Shown here: positions 26,695 to 35,690 of the stretch, piece by piece | Layout: each line of letters opens with the position of its first letter | Numbering within the stretch: the first letter of the stretch is position 1 | Source: Burkholderiaceae bacterium | GTDB lineage: Bacteria; Pseudomonadota; Gammaproteobacteria; Burkholderiales; Burkholderiaceae_B | Length of the DNA: 64,000 bases | Direction of reading: 5' to 3' | NCBI GenBank assembly: GCA_030728985.1 | Contig: JANQYI010000012.1 | Span: forward strand, 124,001-188,000 | Translations under genes and position numbers: made by a program | Notes under the pieces: model-generated | Seen by the model: only the letters and a program-made list of their open reading frames with translations | Told to the model about the DNA's origin: nothing | Database searches by the model: none

Positions 26695-26765
26695 TGCGTA
26701 AATAGTGTTCTAAACGCTTGCACGGGGCAAGCATTCTTCGAGGTCTAGTTAAATAGGAAAGAAAG

Positions 26766-27893
26766 ATGAAATCATTTTCGGTCTCAACAATTTCTCGTGG
26801 CCTTGTGGGCGTTTGCCTTGTTGCATTTGTCCATCATTCGAGCGCGTGTACGGCGGTCAACTTCTCTGCCAAAGATGGATCGGTGATCGCCGGACGAACC
26901 ATGGAATGGGCCTTTGACATGCAATGGACGCTCAAGTCCATGCCTGTCGGGTCGCCAGTGACATTGAGTGCGCCCGCCAAGCTGAAAATGGGCGCGACGG
27001 AGCTCAAATCAAAATACGCCTTTATTGCGGTCATGCCGGCGATACTCAAAGGTGCTGATGCCTTTCTCGAAGGTCAAAACAGTGCCGGTTTGGGAATGAG
27101 TGGTAATTTCTTGCCTGGCTTCACCGAATACCAAACCGTGACGGCAAACGATAAAAACGCCGTCTCGGTCGTGAACTTAGGTAGATTTGCTTTGGGGATG
27201 TTCGATAATGTCAAGGCTTTGCGGGCAGAGCTTCCCAAGTACAAAGTTTGGTACGATCCCTCTGAGGTCAGCGGCTTGCCAACACCTCCCTGGCTGCATT
27301 TTGTGTTTACGGATCGTACCGGTGACAGCATCGTGGTTGAGTTTGTCAAAGGTCAGATGGTGATCAGCGACAATGTGGCGCAAGTCCTGACCAATGCGCC
27401 TACATATGATTGGCATGTGTTGAATCTGAGAAACTATATTTCTCTCACAAAGGAGGGTAAAGCCTCCGTGCCCTATCGCGGTGGGGATGTGACTGCGCTG
27501 GGTCAAGGCGGCGGGTTGCTTGGTTTGCCAGCGGACTATCAGCCGTCATCGCGCTTCGTCCGTGCCGCTTATCTGCGTCATTTGGCCACACAGCCGGCTA
27601 ATGCGAGCGAAGCCAGTCAATTGGCTGTTCATGTTCTGAATAACGTAGATATTCCTGTCGGTGTGGTTTCCAGCACCGAGGGTGGGAAAACGACTTCAGA
27701 TTACACGCAGTGGGTGATAATCAAGGATCTAACCAACAACCGTGTCATGATCGCCAATGATAAAAATCGCGCAAACTACGTGACCTTGGATTTGAATCAA
27801 ATCTTTAGCGCAAAGGAGTCGTCTTCGTCCTTGATCGACGCCTTGCCTTATCAGCCGAATGATGGAACGGCTAAGTTTAAGTCCGCTCGATAA
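26766..27893 (+). CDS. Choloylglycine hydrolase/penicillin V acylase family Ntn hydrolase
   Basis: A 375-residue linear-amide C-N hydrolase. A signal peptide ends at SSA, exposing the catalytic nucleophile C28 (SSACTAVNF), as the Ntn mechanism needs. The conserved AGRTMEW segment (near 42-48), GLGMSGNFLPGF and a central asparagine region (VLTNAPTYDWHVLNLRNY) follow. Gram-negative relatives often cleave acyl-homoserine lactones or penicillin V rather than bile salts. It is predicted to be periplasmic. It lies 71 bases after the TctC gene. Confidence 0.9.
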   Translation: MKSFSVSTISRGLVGVCLVAFVHHSSACTAVNFSAKDGSVIAGRTMEWAFDMQWTLKSMPVGSPVTLSAPAKLKMGATELKSKYAFIAVMPAILKGADAFLEGQNSAGLGMSGNFLPGFTEYQTVTANDKNAVSVVNLGRFALGMFDNVKALRAELPKYKVWYDPSEVSGLPTPPWLHFVFTDRTGDSIVVEFVKGQMVISDNVAQVLTNAPTYDWHVLNLRNYISLTKEGKASVPYRGGDVTALGQGGGLLGLPADYQPSSRFVRAAYLRHLATQPANASEASQLAVHVLNNVDIPVGVVSSTEGGKTTSDYTQWVIIKDLTNNRVMIANDKNRANYVTLDLNQIFSAKESSSSLIDALPYQPNDGTAKFKSAR

Positions 27894-27902
27894 ATAAACG
27901 CG

Positions 27903-27937
27903 AAAAAAAACAGCAGACGTTTGAGGCGTCTGCTGTT
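27903..27937 (-). terminator. Rho-independent terminator of the minus-strand tctC gene
   Basis: A perfect 11-base stem (27909-27919 with 27927-27937) and 7-base loop; on the minus strand it is followed by an eight- to nine-T run (the A-run at 27903-27910). It lies about 30 bases after the stop of the minus-strand receptor gene and probably also slows plus-strand transcription of the hydrolase. Confidence 0.85.
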
Positions 27938-27969
27938 CAAGCCACCCAACAAGTTGAGTGTTTTTTTAT

Positions 27970-28935
27970 TTACTCAGCCTTGATATTCGCATCTTTTACT
28001 GTCTTGCCCCATTTGGCATAGTCAGACTTAATACGATCTGCGGTTTGCTGAGGCGTAAAGTCCATTGGCTCGTAACCCTCGCGCTTGATCGCGGCAATGA
28101 TCGCTGGATCTTTCATGATCTTGCTGAGTGCGGGTGCCAATGTATCCATCACGTTCTTTGGCAGACCTGCAGGACCAACAATGCCAAACCAGATGGTGGC
28201 GTCAAAGCCTGGAAAGCCTGACTCAGCCATGGTCGGAACTTTGGGGAACATCGAGCTTCGCTTGCTAGCCGTATCGGCCAAGGCGACAATCTTGCCAGAC
28301 TGAATTTGCGCGGCCGCAGCACCCAGCGAGGAGAACAAGAAGGGCACGTGTCCACCCAGTAGTTCGGTCATAGCGGGATTACCACCTTTGTAAGGGATGT
28401 GCGAGATATCAAGCTTGGCCGCGCCTTTGAATTGCTCACCCGCCAAGTGACCTACACCACCCACGCCCGAAGTACCATAGCTCCACTTTGCAGGATCTTT
28501 TTTCGCTAGGGCCACGAGCGACTTGATGTCTTTGGCTGGGGAGTTTGGCAAGACTACGACGACGACGCCGCCTTCACCGATCATGGAGATCGGCGTAAAG
28601 TTTTTCAGCGGGTTGTAACCCATTTTTTTCATATTCGGAAGAATCGTCATCGGACCTGAGTCGGTGATGTGAAGCGTATAGCCGTCCGGTGCTGCTTTTG
28701 AGGTGAAATCGGCTGCGACCGAGGCTCCCGCGCCTGGCTTGTACTCAATGATGAACGGTTGTTTGAGCATCTTTGACAGTTGGTCAGTAATAGGCCGGAT
28801 GAGCTTGTCAGCAGCACCGCCAGGCGCGTAGCCTACAACCATGCGAATTGGCTTTTCGGGGTACTGAGCCATCGCCATCGGGCTAAAAACCGACAGGGCC
28901 AAAGCACCCGCCAAGACTGATTTAATTAAACGCAT
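27970..28935 (-). CDS. TctC/Bug-family periplasmic receptor
   Basis: A 321-residue solute receptor with a Sec signal (MRLIKSVLAGALALSVFSPM, cut near AMAQ). YPEKPIRMVVGYAPGGAADKLIRP, GYTLHITDSG, ISHIPYKGGNPAMTELLGG and VPTMAESGFPGF are standard Bug motifs. It is an orphan, with no TctA/TctB gene beside it, as is common in Bordetella and relatives, where receptors may serve distant permeases or signal. It ends in a strong terminator. The quinone oxidoreductase gene lies just upstream in the same direction. Confidence 0.93.
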   Translation of the reverse strand: MRLIKSVLAGALALSVFSPMAMAQYPEKPIRMVVGYAPGGAADKLIRPITDQLSKMLKQPFIIEYKPGAGASVAADFTSKAAPDGYTLHITDSGPMTILPNMKKMGYNPLKNFTPISMIGEGGVVVVVLPNSPAKDIKSLVALAKKDPAKWSYGTSGVGGVGHLAGEQFKGAAKLDISHIPYKGGNPAMTELLGGHVPFLFSSLGAAAAQIQSGKIVALADTASKRSSMFPKVPTMAESGFPGFDATIWFGIVGPAGLPKNVMDTLAPALSKIMKDPAIIAAIKREGYEPMDFTPQQTADRIKSDYAKWGKTVKDANIKAE

Positions 28936-29001
28936 GTGTATCTCCTGGTTGTTATAAAAAAAACCGGCGACGAAAAATATTGTCTCCGGGTGCTGCTTTA
29001 A

Positions 29002-30009
29002 TCACTTTTTAATGAAAAGTTCGTCAGGAATCAAGACAATCGCGCCTTGAGTCGAACGACCCTCAAGGAGGCGATGTGCTTCGCTGGCCTGACTGAGTGG
29101 CAAGACAGTTTCTATATCAAGGCGAATCGAGGCGTCGCCCAACATCTCAAAGGCTTCTTTGCTCATCGCCAGCATTTCGGCGCGATCGGCGACATACGTC
29201 TTCAGGGTTGGACGGCAAACCCACAGCGACTTGCTATGCAGGTCTTGCAATTTAAAACCTTCGACTTGACCGGACGCCGTACCGTAGTTCACCACAAGTC
29301 CGCGGGACTCGAGACATTTCACTGAGCCGTCAAAGGTATCTTTGCCGACGGAGTCGAACACCACGCTCACGCCCTTGCCCTCGGTGATGCGGTGAACTTC
29401 GGTGACGAAATCGTGGGTGCGGTAGTTGATCGCGAAGTCTGCACCAAGTTCGAGTGCGGTGTTGATTTTTGTATCGCTGCCTGCAGTAGCGATCACGATC
29501 AGCCCAAGACGTTTGGCCCACTGCACCAAAATCTGACCGACACCACCCGCCGCGGCATGGATCAAAATACGTGTGCCGGGTGCGAGGGGACGCATTTTTT
29601 TGAGCAAATATTGCGAGGTGAGTGTGCGCACCAGTCCTGCTGCGACACGAACGTCATTCAGTGCTTCGGGAACGGGAATCACACGTTCCGCGGGAAGCAC
29701 CACATGAGTGCAATAGCTTCCCACCCCTGCGTTAGTGTAAGTGGCTTTGTCGCCGACGCTGAGCTCGCGAACATTGCTGCCGATCGCGATGACTCGTCCA
29801 ATCCCACTCACGCCAGGAATGAAGGGTGGGGTTGGGTTGTGCGAATGAGGTTGACCTGCACGCAAGTAGATGTCGACAAAGTTGACCGCCACCGCGGTTT
29901 GCTTGATGACCACTTCGTCCGCAGCGGGAGTGGGCATCTCAATCGGCCGAGCTTTGAGAACCTCAGGACCGCCAATGGCGGTAACAAAGACGGCGAAGGG
30001 TGCTGACAT
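29002..30009 (-). CDS. NADPH:quinone oxidoreductase, zeta-crystallin family
   Basis: A 335-residue medium-chain dehydrogenase/reductase without the structural zinc cysteines. FVDIYLRAGQ (near 47), the nucleotide-binding loop IHAAAGGVGQILVQWAKRLG and VFDSVGKDTF are typical of quinone oxidoreductase (QorA). It reduces quinones or enones with NADPH in the cytoplasm. The ATG at 30009 (MSAPFAVF) has GGAAAT upstream; a longer frame starting at 30078 is unlikely. It may be co-transcribed with the tctC gene 66 bases downstream. Confidence 0.92.
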   Translation of the reverse strand: MSAPFAVFVTAIGGPEVLKARPIEMPTPAADEVVIKQTAVAVNFVDIYLRAGQPHSHNPTPPFIPGVSGIGRVIAIGSNVRELSVGDKATYTNAGVGSYCTHVVLPAERVIPVPEALNDVRVAAGLVRTLTSQYLLKKMRPLAPGTRILIHAAAGGVGQILVQWAKRLGLIVIATAGSDTKINTALELGADFAINYRTHDFVTEVHRITEGKGVSVVFDSVGKDTFDGSVKCLESRGLVVNYGTASGQVEGFKLQDLHSKSLWVCRPTLKTYVADRAEMLAMSKEAFEMLGDASIRLDIETVLPLSQASEAHRLLEGRSTQGAIVLIPDELFIKK

Positions 30010-30245
30010 AAGAATATTTCCAAATTTTGTGTGAAACAGGAATGTTGTACTGTACTGACTCTCCCGGTGTCCCGTCAAAATGTATTGCTACCTAGGTATT
30101 TACCCTGAAGAGGGGGTTGCTGTGGCATTGATGTTTAGCCGTCACGCTACACTCCTTTGGCATTGACAGGGTTTGATCTCGGACTCTTGTCACCCAATTA
30201 GTCGTGATCGACTCATGGCTCTAACTTTCGCTCAAGGATATCCTC

Positions 30246-31217
30246 ATGCGTAAATCTGTATCTTGGCTCGCCGGCGCAATGATTGCCACGGCCGCCCTCT
30301 CGGCTCAAGCCCAAACCAAGTGGGACTTGCCTTCTGCTTATTCACCATCCATCTTTCATGTGGAAAATCTGGTTGAATTTTCCAAAGATGTTGCTCAAGC
30401 TTCTAAGGGCAAGCTGAACATTACGGTTCACGCAAACGCTTCTTTGTACAAAGCGCCTGAAATCAAGCGTGCTGTGCAGGGCAATCAAGCCCAGCTCGGT
30501 GAAATCCTGTTGGTGAACTTCGCGAACGAAGATCCCATTTACGAGCTCGACGGTTTGCCTTTCCTGGTGTCGAGCTATGCCGGTGCGCGCAAGCTTGCTA
30601 ATATTCAGAAACCCTACCTTGAAAAGAAATTAGCCTCACAAGGCATGATGTTGTTGTTTACGGTGCCATGGCCACCCCAGGGTATATTCACTAATCGTGA
30701 TCTAAAATCCGTCTCGGACTTGAAGGGTCTGAAGTGGCGTGCTTATAGCCCTGCAACTTCTAAGATCGCCGAGTTGGTTGGAGCGCAGCCTGTTACGATT
30801 CAAGCTGCTGAGCTTTCACAAGCCATGGCGACAGGCGTGATTGATTCCTACATGTCCTCAAGCGCGACTGGTGTGGACACCAAGACTTATGAATACATCA
30901 AGAAGTTTTTTGATACGCAAGCTTGGATCCCCAAGAATGCGATCTTGATGAACAAGAAAGCGTTTGATGCGCTTGATGCAGATACCAAGAAAGCTGTTCT
31001 CGAAGCGGGTGCTCGTGCTGAAGCGCGTGGTTGGAAGCTTTCCGAAGCCAAAACAAAAGAGTACTTGGCTGCCTGGACTAAAAACGGTGGACAGATCGTA
31101 CCTCCTAGCCCAGAGCTCACCAAGGGTTTGAACAATATCGGTCAAAAGATGATGGCTGACTATCTCAAAAAGGCTGGCAAAGATGGCCAAGCCATTATTG
31201 ATGCTTTGAAAAAGTAA
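30246..31217 (+). CDS. dctP: TRAP transporter periplasmic receptor DctP
   Basis: A 323-residue receptor with a Sec signal (MRKSVSWLAGAMIATAALSA, cut after AQAQ). The DctP core is visible: YKAPEIKRAVQGNQAQLGEI, the carboxylate-binding arginine region GLKWRAYSPATSK (near 165) and ATGVIDSYMSSSATG. It binds a carboxylate, sulfonate or similar acid and hands it to DctQM. It begins a three-gene operon; only 3 bases separate it from dctQ. The substrate is not evident. Confidence 0.94.
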   Translation: MRKSVSWLAGAMIATAALSAQAQTKWDLPSAYSPSIFHVENLVEFSKDVAQASKGKLNITVHANASLYKAPEIKRAVQGNQAQLGEILLVNFANEDPIYELDGLPFLVSSYAGARKLANIQKPYLEKKLASQGMMLLFTVPWPPQGIFTNRDLKSVSDLKGLKWRAYSPATSKIAELVGAQPVTIQAAELSQAMATGVIDSYMSSSATGVDTKTYEYIKKFFDTQAWIPKNAILMNKKAFDALDADTKKAVLEAGARAEARGWKLSEAKTKEYLAAWTKNGGQIVPPSPELTKGLNNIGQKMMADYLKKAGKDGQAIIDALKK

Positions 31218-31220
31218 TCG

Positions 31221-31730
31221 ATGCGACGCTTTCTTGATGGGATGTATTCCGCCGCCGAATTTTTGGCGGCGGTTTCTTTGGTTGGTGTATTGCTGACCGT
31301 GCTCTTGAGCATTTTCTCACGGCTGCTCACTTTTCATATTTCTGGTCTCGATGCCTACGCGGGTTATTTTCTGGCTGCAGTGGGCTTTTTCGCCTTGGCT
31401 TCAACCTTGCGCAATGGTGAACATATCAGAGTCACGATTTTGCTCAATGTGCTTGCCAAGCAAGGCAAGCGCAAACTCGATATTGGCGCTCTTTTTGCTG
31501 GTACTTTGATTGCAGGAACGCTGGCGTATTTTAGTGCCAAGCTCGCGTTCGACTCGTATATGTTTAACGATATCTCGACGAGTAATGATGCGACGCCCTT
31601 GTGGATTCCTCAGCTCACTATGGCTGCAGGAAATATTTTGTTTTTGATCGCATTCTTGGACACGCTTGTGGGCAGAATCCGTGGTGAGAGTATGAGTAGC
31701 AATTCTCAGGAGCCTGCACGCAATGAGTGA
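31221..31730 (+). CDS. dctQ: TRAP transporter small permease DctQ
   Basis: A 169-residue membrane protein with four predicted spans (about 15-38, 44-62, 86-105 and 127-147). The LASTLRNGEHIRVTILL segment between helices 2 and 3 is the usual DctQ signature. It pairs with DctM to form the sodium-driven TRAP permease. Its 3' end overlaps dctM by 8 bases. Confidence 0.92.
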   Translation: MRRFLDGMYSAAEFLAAVSLVGVLLTVLLSIFSRLLTFHISGLDAYAGYFLAAVGFFALASTLRNGEHIRVTILLNVLAKQGKRKLDIGALFAGTLIAGTLAYFSAKLAFDSYMFNDISTSNDATPLWIPQLTMAAGNILFLIAFLDTLVGRIRGESMSSNSQEPARNE

Positions 31731-33024
31731 AATTTTAATAGTCACTTTATTGATCGTCGCTCTTTTCGGCTTTCTGGCTGGAGGGGTTTGGGTTGGTGTG
31801 ACGCTCGCCGGCACTGCTTGGATCGGTATGGAGTTATTTTCCACCCGTCCCGCGGGTGATGCAATGGCGATCACGATCTGGGGGGCTTCCTCGAGCTGGA
31901 CCTTGACCGCGTTGCCTTTATTTTTATGGATGGGTGAGATTTTATTTCGTACTCGTCTGTCACAAGATCTTTTTACGGGTCTTGCGCCTTGGCTCAATAA
32001 GTTACCCGGTCGTTTGCTGCACACTAACGTGATTGGCTGTGCGATTTTTGCTGCAGTGTCGGGATCGTCTGCCGCGACGGTGGCTACGATCGGCAAAATG
32101 ACTTTGCCAGAGCTTAAAAAACGCGGCTATCCGGACAATATGGTGATCGGTACACTTGCCGGTGCCGGAACACTTGGATTGTTGATTCCGCCCTCGATCA
32201 TCATGATTGTGTATGGCGTTGCAGCCGAGGTCTCGATTGCCAAACTCTTTATCGCGGGCATTCTTCCTGGAATCTTTCTGGCCATTTTGTTCATGGGTTA
32301 CATCATGGTATGGGCTTGGCGTAACCCCTCTCAAGTGCCAGTGGCTGATGCTGAGATGTCTTTTCGTCAAAAAGTCTATCAGTCGCGCAACCTGATTCCA
32401 GTCATGGTGTTGATCGCTTGCGTACTAGGTTCTATCTACAGTGGTATAGCAACTGCAACAGAGGCTGCCGCGATCGGTGTGCTCGGTTCTTTGATTATTT
32501 CTACATTTCAGGGCTCGCTGAACTGGAGTTCTTTTAAAGGCTCCATAATCGGTGCGACGCGCTTGTATTGCATGATCGCATTGATTTTGGCAGGTGCGCA
32601 GTTTCTGACTCTCTCCATGGGCTACATCGGTTTGCCACGGGCCTTGGCCGAATGGATTGGGAGTCTAGGCCTGTCACAGTTTTGGCTTGTGATTGTATTG
32701 ATGGTTTTCTTTTTGATCTTGGGTTGTTTTCTAGATGGGATTTCAATGGTTGTCTTGACCATGGGCGTGCTCTTGCCAACCGTTCAGGCCGCAGGGATCG
32801 ATCTAATTTGGTTTGGAATTTTTATCGTATTCGTGGTTGAGATGGCTCAGTTGACGCCGCCTGTAGGATTCAACCTATTTGTGCTTGCAGGCATGACGAA
32901 GCGCGATTTACCTTATATTGCGCGTGTGTCGTCACCTTTGTTTTTCTTGATGGTTTTTGCTGTTTTAGTTCTTTATTTTGTCCCTGAACTCGCGACATTG
33001 CTTCCGCAATACATGAAGCTGTAA
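31723..33024 (+). CDS. dctM: TRAP transporter large permease DctM
   Basis: A 433-residue polytopic permease of 12 or so spans. GSSAATVATIGKMTLPELKKRGY (near residue 117), GTLAGAGTLGLLIPPSIIMIVYG and the C-terminal VEMAQLTPPVGFNLFVLAG are strongly conserved DctM segments. It moves solute delivered by DctP using a sodium gradient. It is the last gene of dctPQM; a 10-base hairpin follows 15 bases after the stop. Confidence 0.95.
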   Translation: MSEILIVTLLIVALFGFLAGGVWVGVTLAGTAWIGMELFSTRPAGDAMAITIWGASSSWTLTALPLFLWMGEILFRTRLSQDLFTGLAPWLNKLPGRLLHTNVIGCAIFAAVSGSSAATVATIGKMTLPELKKRGYPDNMVIGTLAGAGTLGLLIPPSIIMIVYGVAAEVSIAKLFIAGILPGIFLAILFMGYIMVWAWRNPSQVPVADAEMSFRQKVYQSRNLIPVMVLIACVLGSIYSGIATATEAAAIGVLGSLIISTFQGSLNWSSFKGSIIGATRLYCMIALILAGAQFLTLSMGYIGLPRALAEWIGSLGLSQFWLVIVLMVFFLILGCFLDGISMVVLTMGVLLPTVQAAGIDLIWFGIFIVFVVEMAQLTPPVGFNLFVLAGMTKRDLPYIARVSSPLFFLMVFAVLVLYFVPELATLLPQYMKL

Positions 33025-33038
33025 GATGGACTCATATG

Positions 33039-33064
33039 CCGCAGACCTTGGTTGAGGTTTGCGG
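33039..33064 (+). terminator. Terminator-like hairpin after dctM
   Basis: A 10-base stem with one G-T pair (CCGCAGACCT with AGGTTTGCGG) and 6-base loop, 15 bases after the dctM stop. No T-run follows, so it may act with Rho or only protect the 3' end. Confidence 0.4.
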
Positions 33065-33151
33065 TTCAGTCCTCTGAAACTAGAGATTTCGACGAGAGCT
33101 TGCAATGAGTTCACCTAGCCTGATTTAAAATTTTTGCCAGTAAATGATGCA

Positions 33152-33176
33152 GCGTCTGCTACTTTCTGGCAGACGC
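33152..33176. repeat. GC-rich stem-loop
   Basis: GCGTCTGC and GCAGACGC pair perfectly around a 9-base loop. The stem core resembles the terminator stem at 27909-27937. It may be a second terminator for dctPQM or a relic of one belonging to the decayed gene nearby. Confidence 0.35.
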
Positions 33177-33262
33177 AGCCATCCTTGCTTAGTTTAAAAG
33201 GTCTTTGAAAGCCAGCCGTGGGACTTATTTTCCTTGAGTGTGTGCCCCGGATAATTGGTTAA

Positions 33263-33424
33263 AATATATTGAGTATTAAATGTGCGGTTAGACATCAGGC
33301 TGCGGCTGATGCTTTTGCAACGGTAGAGATTCTGTTGCGCTTTTGGTCTGCTGCACGCAAGCAGGCCAAGTCTTGGTCAACATTATGCAAACTCGCCCGT
33401 CTAGCGGCGTGGGTGCCTCAATAA
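33263..33424 (+). pseudogene. Possible remnant of a 3'-5' exonuclease C-terminus
   Basis: One short frame reads VRHQAAADAFATVEILLRFW and ends at TAA (33422). The HxAxxDA...T.E..L pattern resembles the last active-site motif of DnaQ/RNase T-type exonucleases. The frame is closed by a stop (33260-33262) upstream and has no start codon or ribosome site. The match is short and by eye. Confidence 0.3.
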
Positions 33425-33455
33425 TGCGCGAGCGCGCGCTGGGATTTAACGCTTT

Positions 33456-34457
33456 ATGAATGTCCAAGACATCATTGTCGGGTCTGGTCTGCTGATTGGA
33501 TTGATCTTTGGCGCGACCGGGCAATTCTCTGGTTTTTGTTTAAATCGCGCGCTCAAAGAGTATTGGCAATCTGGTGCGATGCAAAAGGCGCAGTCTTTCG
33601 TACTGGCGTTATGTATCGCGATCATTGGCACGCAGTCTTTAGCTCAGTTTGGCGTGATTGATTTGAGCAAATCCATCTACCGTGCCCCCGTGTTTTCTTG
33701 GTTGCTTGTTCCTCTGGGCGGTGTCCTGTTTGGCTATGGCATGATGTTGGCCAATGGTTGCGGTGCGCGCACTTTGGTGCTTTGCGCGCAAGGCAATTTA
33801 CGGTCTTTGGTCGTCTTGTTATGTTTGGGTATTTCAGCGTATGCGACGCTCACCGGGGTGTTGGGACCTTTGCGTCTATCCCTGAGTCAAATGACTGCAG
33901 TGTCTGGCGCCAGCATTGCCGACTTGTCCCTGGTAACGCAAGCTTTATTGTTAGGGGCGCTCTTGCTCTGTCTCGCGGTCTTCAGTTTTTGGAAGCTTGA
34001 GTTGCTTAAGCACAAAAAAGATTTATTTGCGGGCTTTGTGATGGGGCTGTTGATTGTCGCGGGCTGGTTCTCGACCGGTTGGCTGGCTTTCGATGAATTT
34101 GAGCCTGTCAATCTCGTCTCCTTGACGTTTGTCGCCCCGATTGGGGAAACGATTCAATATGCGATGATCGCGACGGGGATGAAGCTGAGTTTTGGCGTGT
34201 CCAGCGTGCTGGGCGTATTGTTGGGTTCGTTTCTAGTGGCTTGTTTGAGCAAACGTTTGCACCTACAAGGTTTTAGCTCTCCCAAAGAAATGTTGCGCTA
34301 TATTGCCGGCGGTGTGTGCATGGGCACAGGAGGTGCATTGGCGCTGGGGTGCTCGATCGGGCAGGGTCTCACCGGCCTTTCTACGCTTGCATTAAGTTCA
34401 GTGATCGCCATGGCGGGCATCTTGTGTGGAGCCCGCCTTGGCTTACGTCACAGCTAA
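33456..34457 (+). CDS. YeeE/YedE family (thiosulfate/sulfur-compound) membrane transporter
   Basis: A 333-residue protein with about nine spans. Conserved cysteine segments QFSGFCLNRAL (near 25), MMLANGCGARTLVL (near 105) and GGALALGCSIGQGLTGLS (near 290) match the YeeE/YedE fold, where cysteines pass thiosulfate or other reactive sulfur across the inner membrane. It is full-length, whereas the pair at 37421-38300 is the split two-gene form. It lies beside the sulfur cluster but faces the MFS gene, so it is a separate transcript. The substrate is inferred. Confidence 0.87.
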   Translation: MNVQDIIVGSGLLIGLIFGATGQFSGFCLNRALKEYWQSGAMQKAQSFVLALCIAIIGTQSLAQFGVIDLSKSIYRAPVFSWLLVPLGGVLFGYGMMLANGCGARTLVLCAQGNLRSLVVLLCLGISAYATLTGVLGPLRLSLSQMTAVSGASIADLSLVTQALLLGALLLCLAVFSFWKLELLKHKKDLFAGFVMGLLIVAGWFSTGWLAFDEFEPVNLVSLTFVAPIGETIQYAMIATGMKLSFGVSSVLGVLLGSFLVACLSKRLHLQGFSSPKEMLRYIAGGVCMGTGGALALGCSIGQGLTGLSTLALSSVIAMAGILCGARLGLRHS

Positions 34458-34467
34458 CCGCGTCAAC

Positions 34468-35670
34468 TTAAAGCGCTTGTAGTTTCTTTTCTTGTTGTTG
34501 CTTGTGACGCAACCAGATCATCGCGACGGCCATCAGTACCACAGGAAAGAGTGAGGCGATGTTCAGGATATCCCATCCCGAGGTCGTGACCAAGGCACCT
34601 GAACTAAAGGAAGTGATCGCCATCGTCGCGAATACAAAGAAGTTGATGATGCCTTGTGCTTTGTCTTTTTCCTCAGGCCTGTAGGCGGTCATCGCCAAGC
34701 TCGTCGCGCCGGTAAACAGAAAGTTCCAGCCTACGCCGAGAATAAAGGAGGAGAGTAGGAACTGGTAGACCTCAACACCTGAAAGTGCGATCAAGATACA
34801 CACAAAATTTAGCACAACGCCCAAAATCATAATGCGGTAGGTGCCGAATTTTTTAATCAGTGAGCCTGTGAAAAAACCAGGCGCGAACATGCCGATCACG
34901 TGCCATTGCAGCACCAGCGCTGCATCTGCAAAAGGCAGGCCACAGACCTTCATTGCGAGAGGCGTCGCAGCCATCAGTAAGTTCATCACGCCATAGCCTA
35001 AGGCTGAGCTGACGGCAGCGACCATAAAAATGGGCTGTTTTAACAATTCATAGGTGCTGCGGCCCGGAGGCAACACTTTTTTGACGGCGACTTCATCTGG
35101 AAAATGAATGAAGTTCATCACGATCAGGCCAATGATGCCTGCGACCGTTAATGTCAGATATGCGCCAAGAAAGGGGGTGTCAAAAGAGTCTTTGGTGAGT
35201 GCGGCCAAGTTGGGTCCGGCGACAGCACCTAAGAGACCTCCCGCGAGTACCCAAGAGATCGCCTTGTCGCGCAAACTCACGTGGGTCAGTTCCGCTGCGG
35301 CAAATCGGTAGAGTTGGCCATTGGCGCTGTAGTAACCAGCGACGAAGGTCCCGAACGTGAGCAGCCAGAAATTTTTTGAATACGCGGCATAGCCACAAAT
35401 CAGTGATGACAACACGGCCACCAACAGACCCAGTTGAAAGGATTTTTGTCGACCGTATTTTTTTTGTGTGCGAGCCACGATGCCGGTGGAAAGCGCGCCT
35501 CCCACGACATATCCCATGATGGGAAGCGTCGCCATCCAAGAGATGTTCGTGAGACTCAAGCCGACGAGGCCATTGATCGCGACAAAGGTAATGTTGTTGG
35601 TCAGAAAGATGCCCTGACACAAAATCAGTAACACCAAGTTCTTATTAAATAACCGCGGCGAATTTTCCAT
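34468..35670 (-). CDS. MFS transporter in the sulfur cluster
   Basis: A 400-residue protein with about 12 spans. A loop carrying RTQKKYGRQKSF follows helix 2, and GVGWNFLFTGATSLAMTAY lies in the second half. It resembles small-solute MFS porters without a clear specificity. It starts 20 bases after the SulP gene in the same direction, so it is probably the last gene of the arsR-yeeE-yeeE-sulP run and may export or import a sulfur compound or anion. The role is inferred from position. Confidence 0.82.
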   Translation of the reverse strand: MENSPRLFNKNLVLLILCQGIFLTNNITFVAINGLVGLSLTNISWMATLPIMGYVVGGALSTGIVARTQKKYGRQKSFQLGLLVAVLSSLICGYAAYSKNFWLLTFGTFVAGYYSANGQLYRFAAAELTHVSLRDKAISWVLAGGLLGAVAGPNLAALTKDSFDTPFLGAYLTLTVAGIIGLIVMNFIHFPDEVAVKKVLPPGRSTYELLKQPIFMVAAVSSALGYGVMNLLMAATPLAMKVCGLPFADAALVLQWHVIGMFAPGFFTGSLIKKFGTYRIMILGVVLNFVCILIALSGVEVYQFLLSSFILGVGWNFLFTGATSLAMTAYRPEEKDKAQGIINFFVFATMAITSFSSGALVTTSGWDILNIASLFPVVLMAVAMIWLRHKQQQEKKLQAL

Positions 35671-35690
35671 GAAGCTGATTAAAGCACAAC

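Larger units (their letters stand above)
33025..33455 (+). other. Gene-free interval after dctPQM
   Basis: About 430 bases without an intact gene. It holds two stem-loops (33039-33064 and 33152-33176) and, near its right end, a short frame that resembles a decayed exonuclease tail. No convincing promoter, small RNA or intact ORF was recognised apart from the likely start region of the YeeE/YedE gene. Confidence 0.6.

Noticed and set aside
33288-33524. A 78-codon minus-strand frame in the gap before the YeeE/YedE gene
   Set aside because: No ribosome site, no recognisable motif, and it runs over the start of the YeeE/YedE gene.
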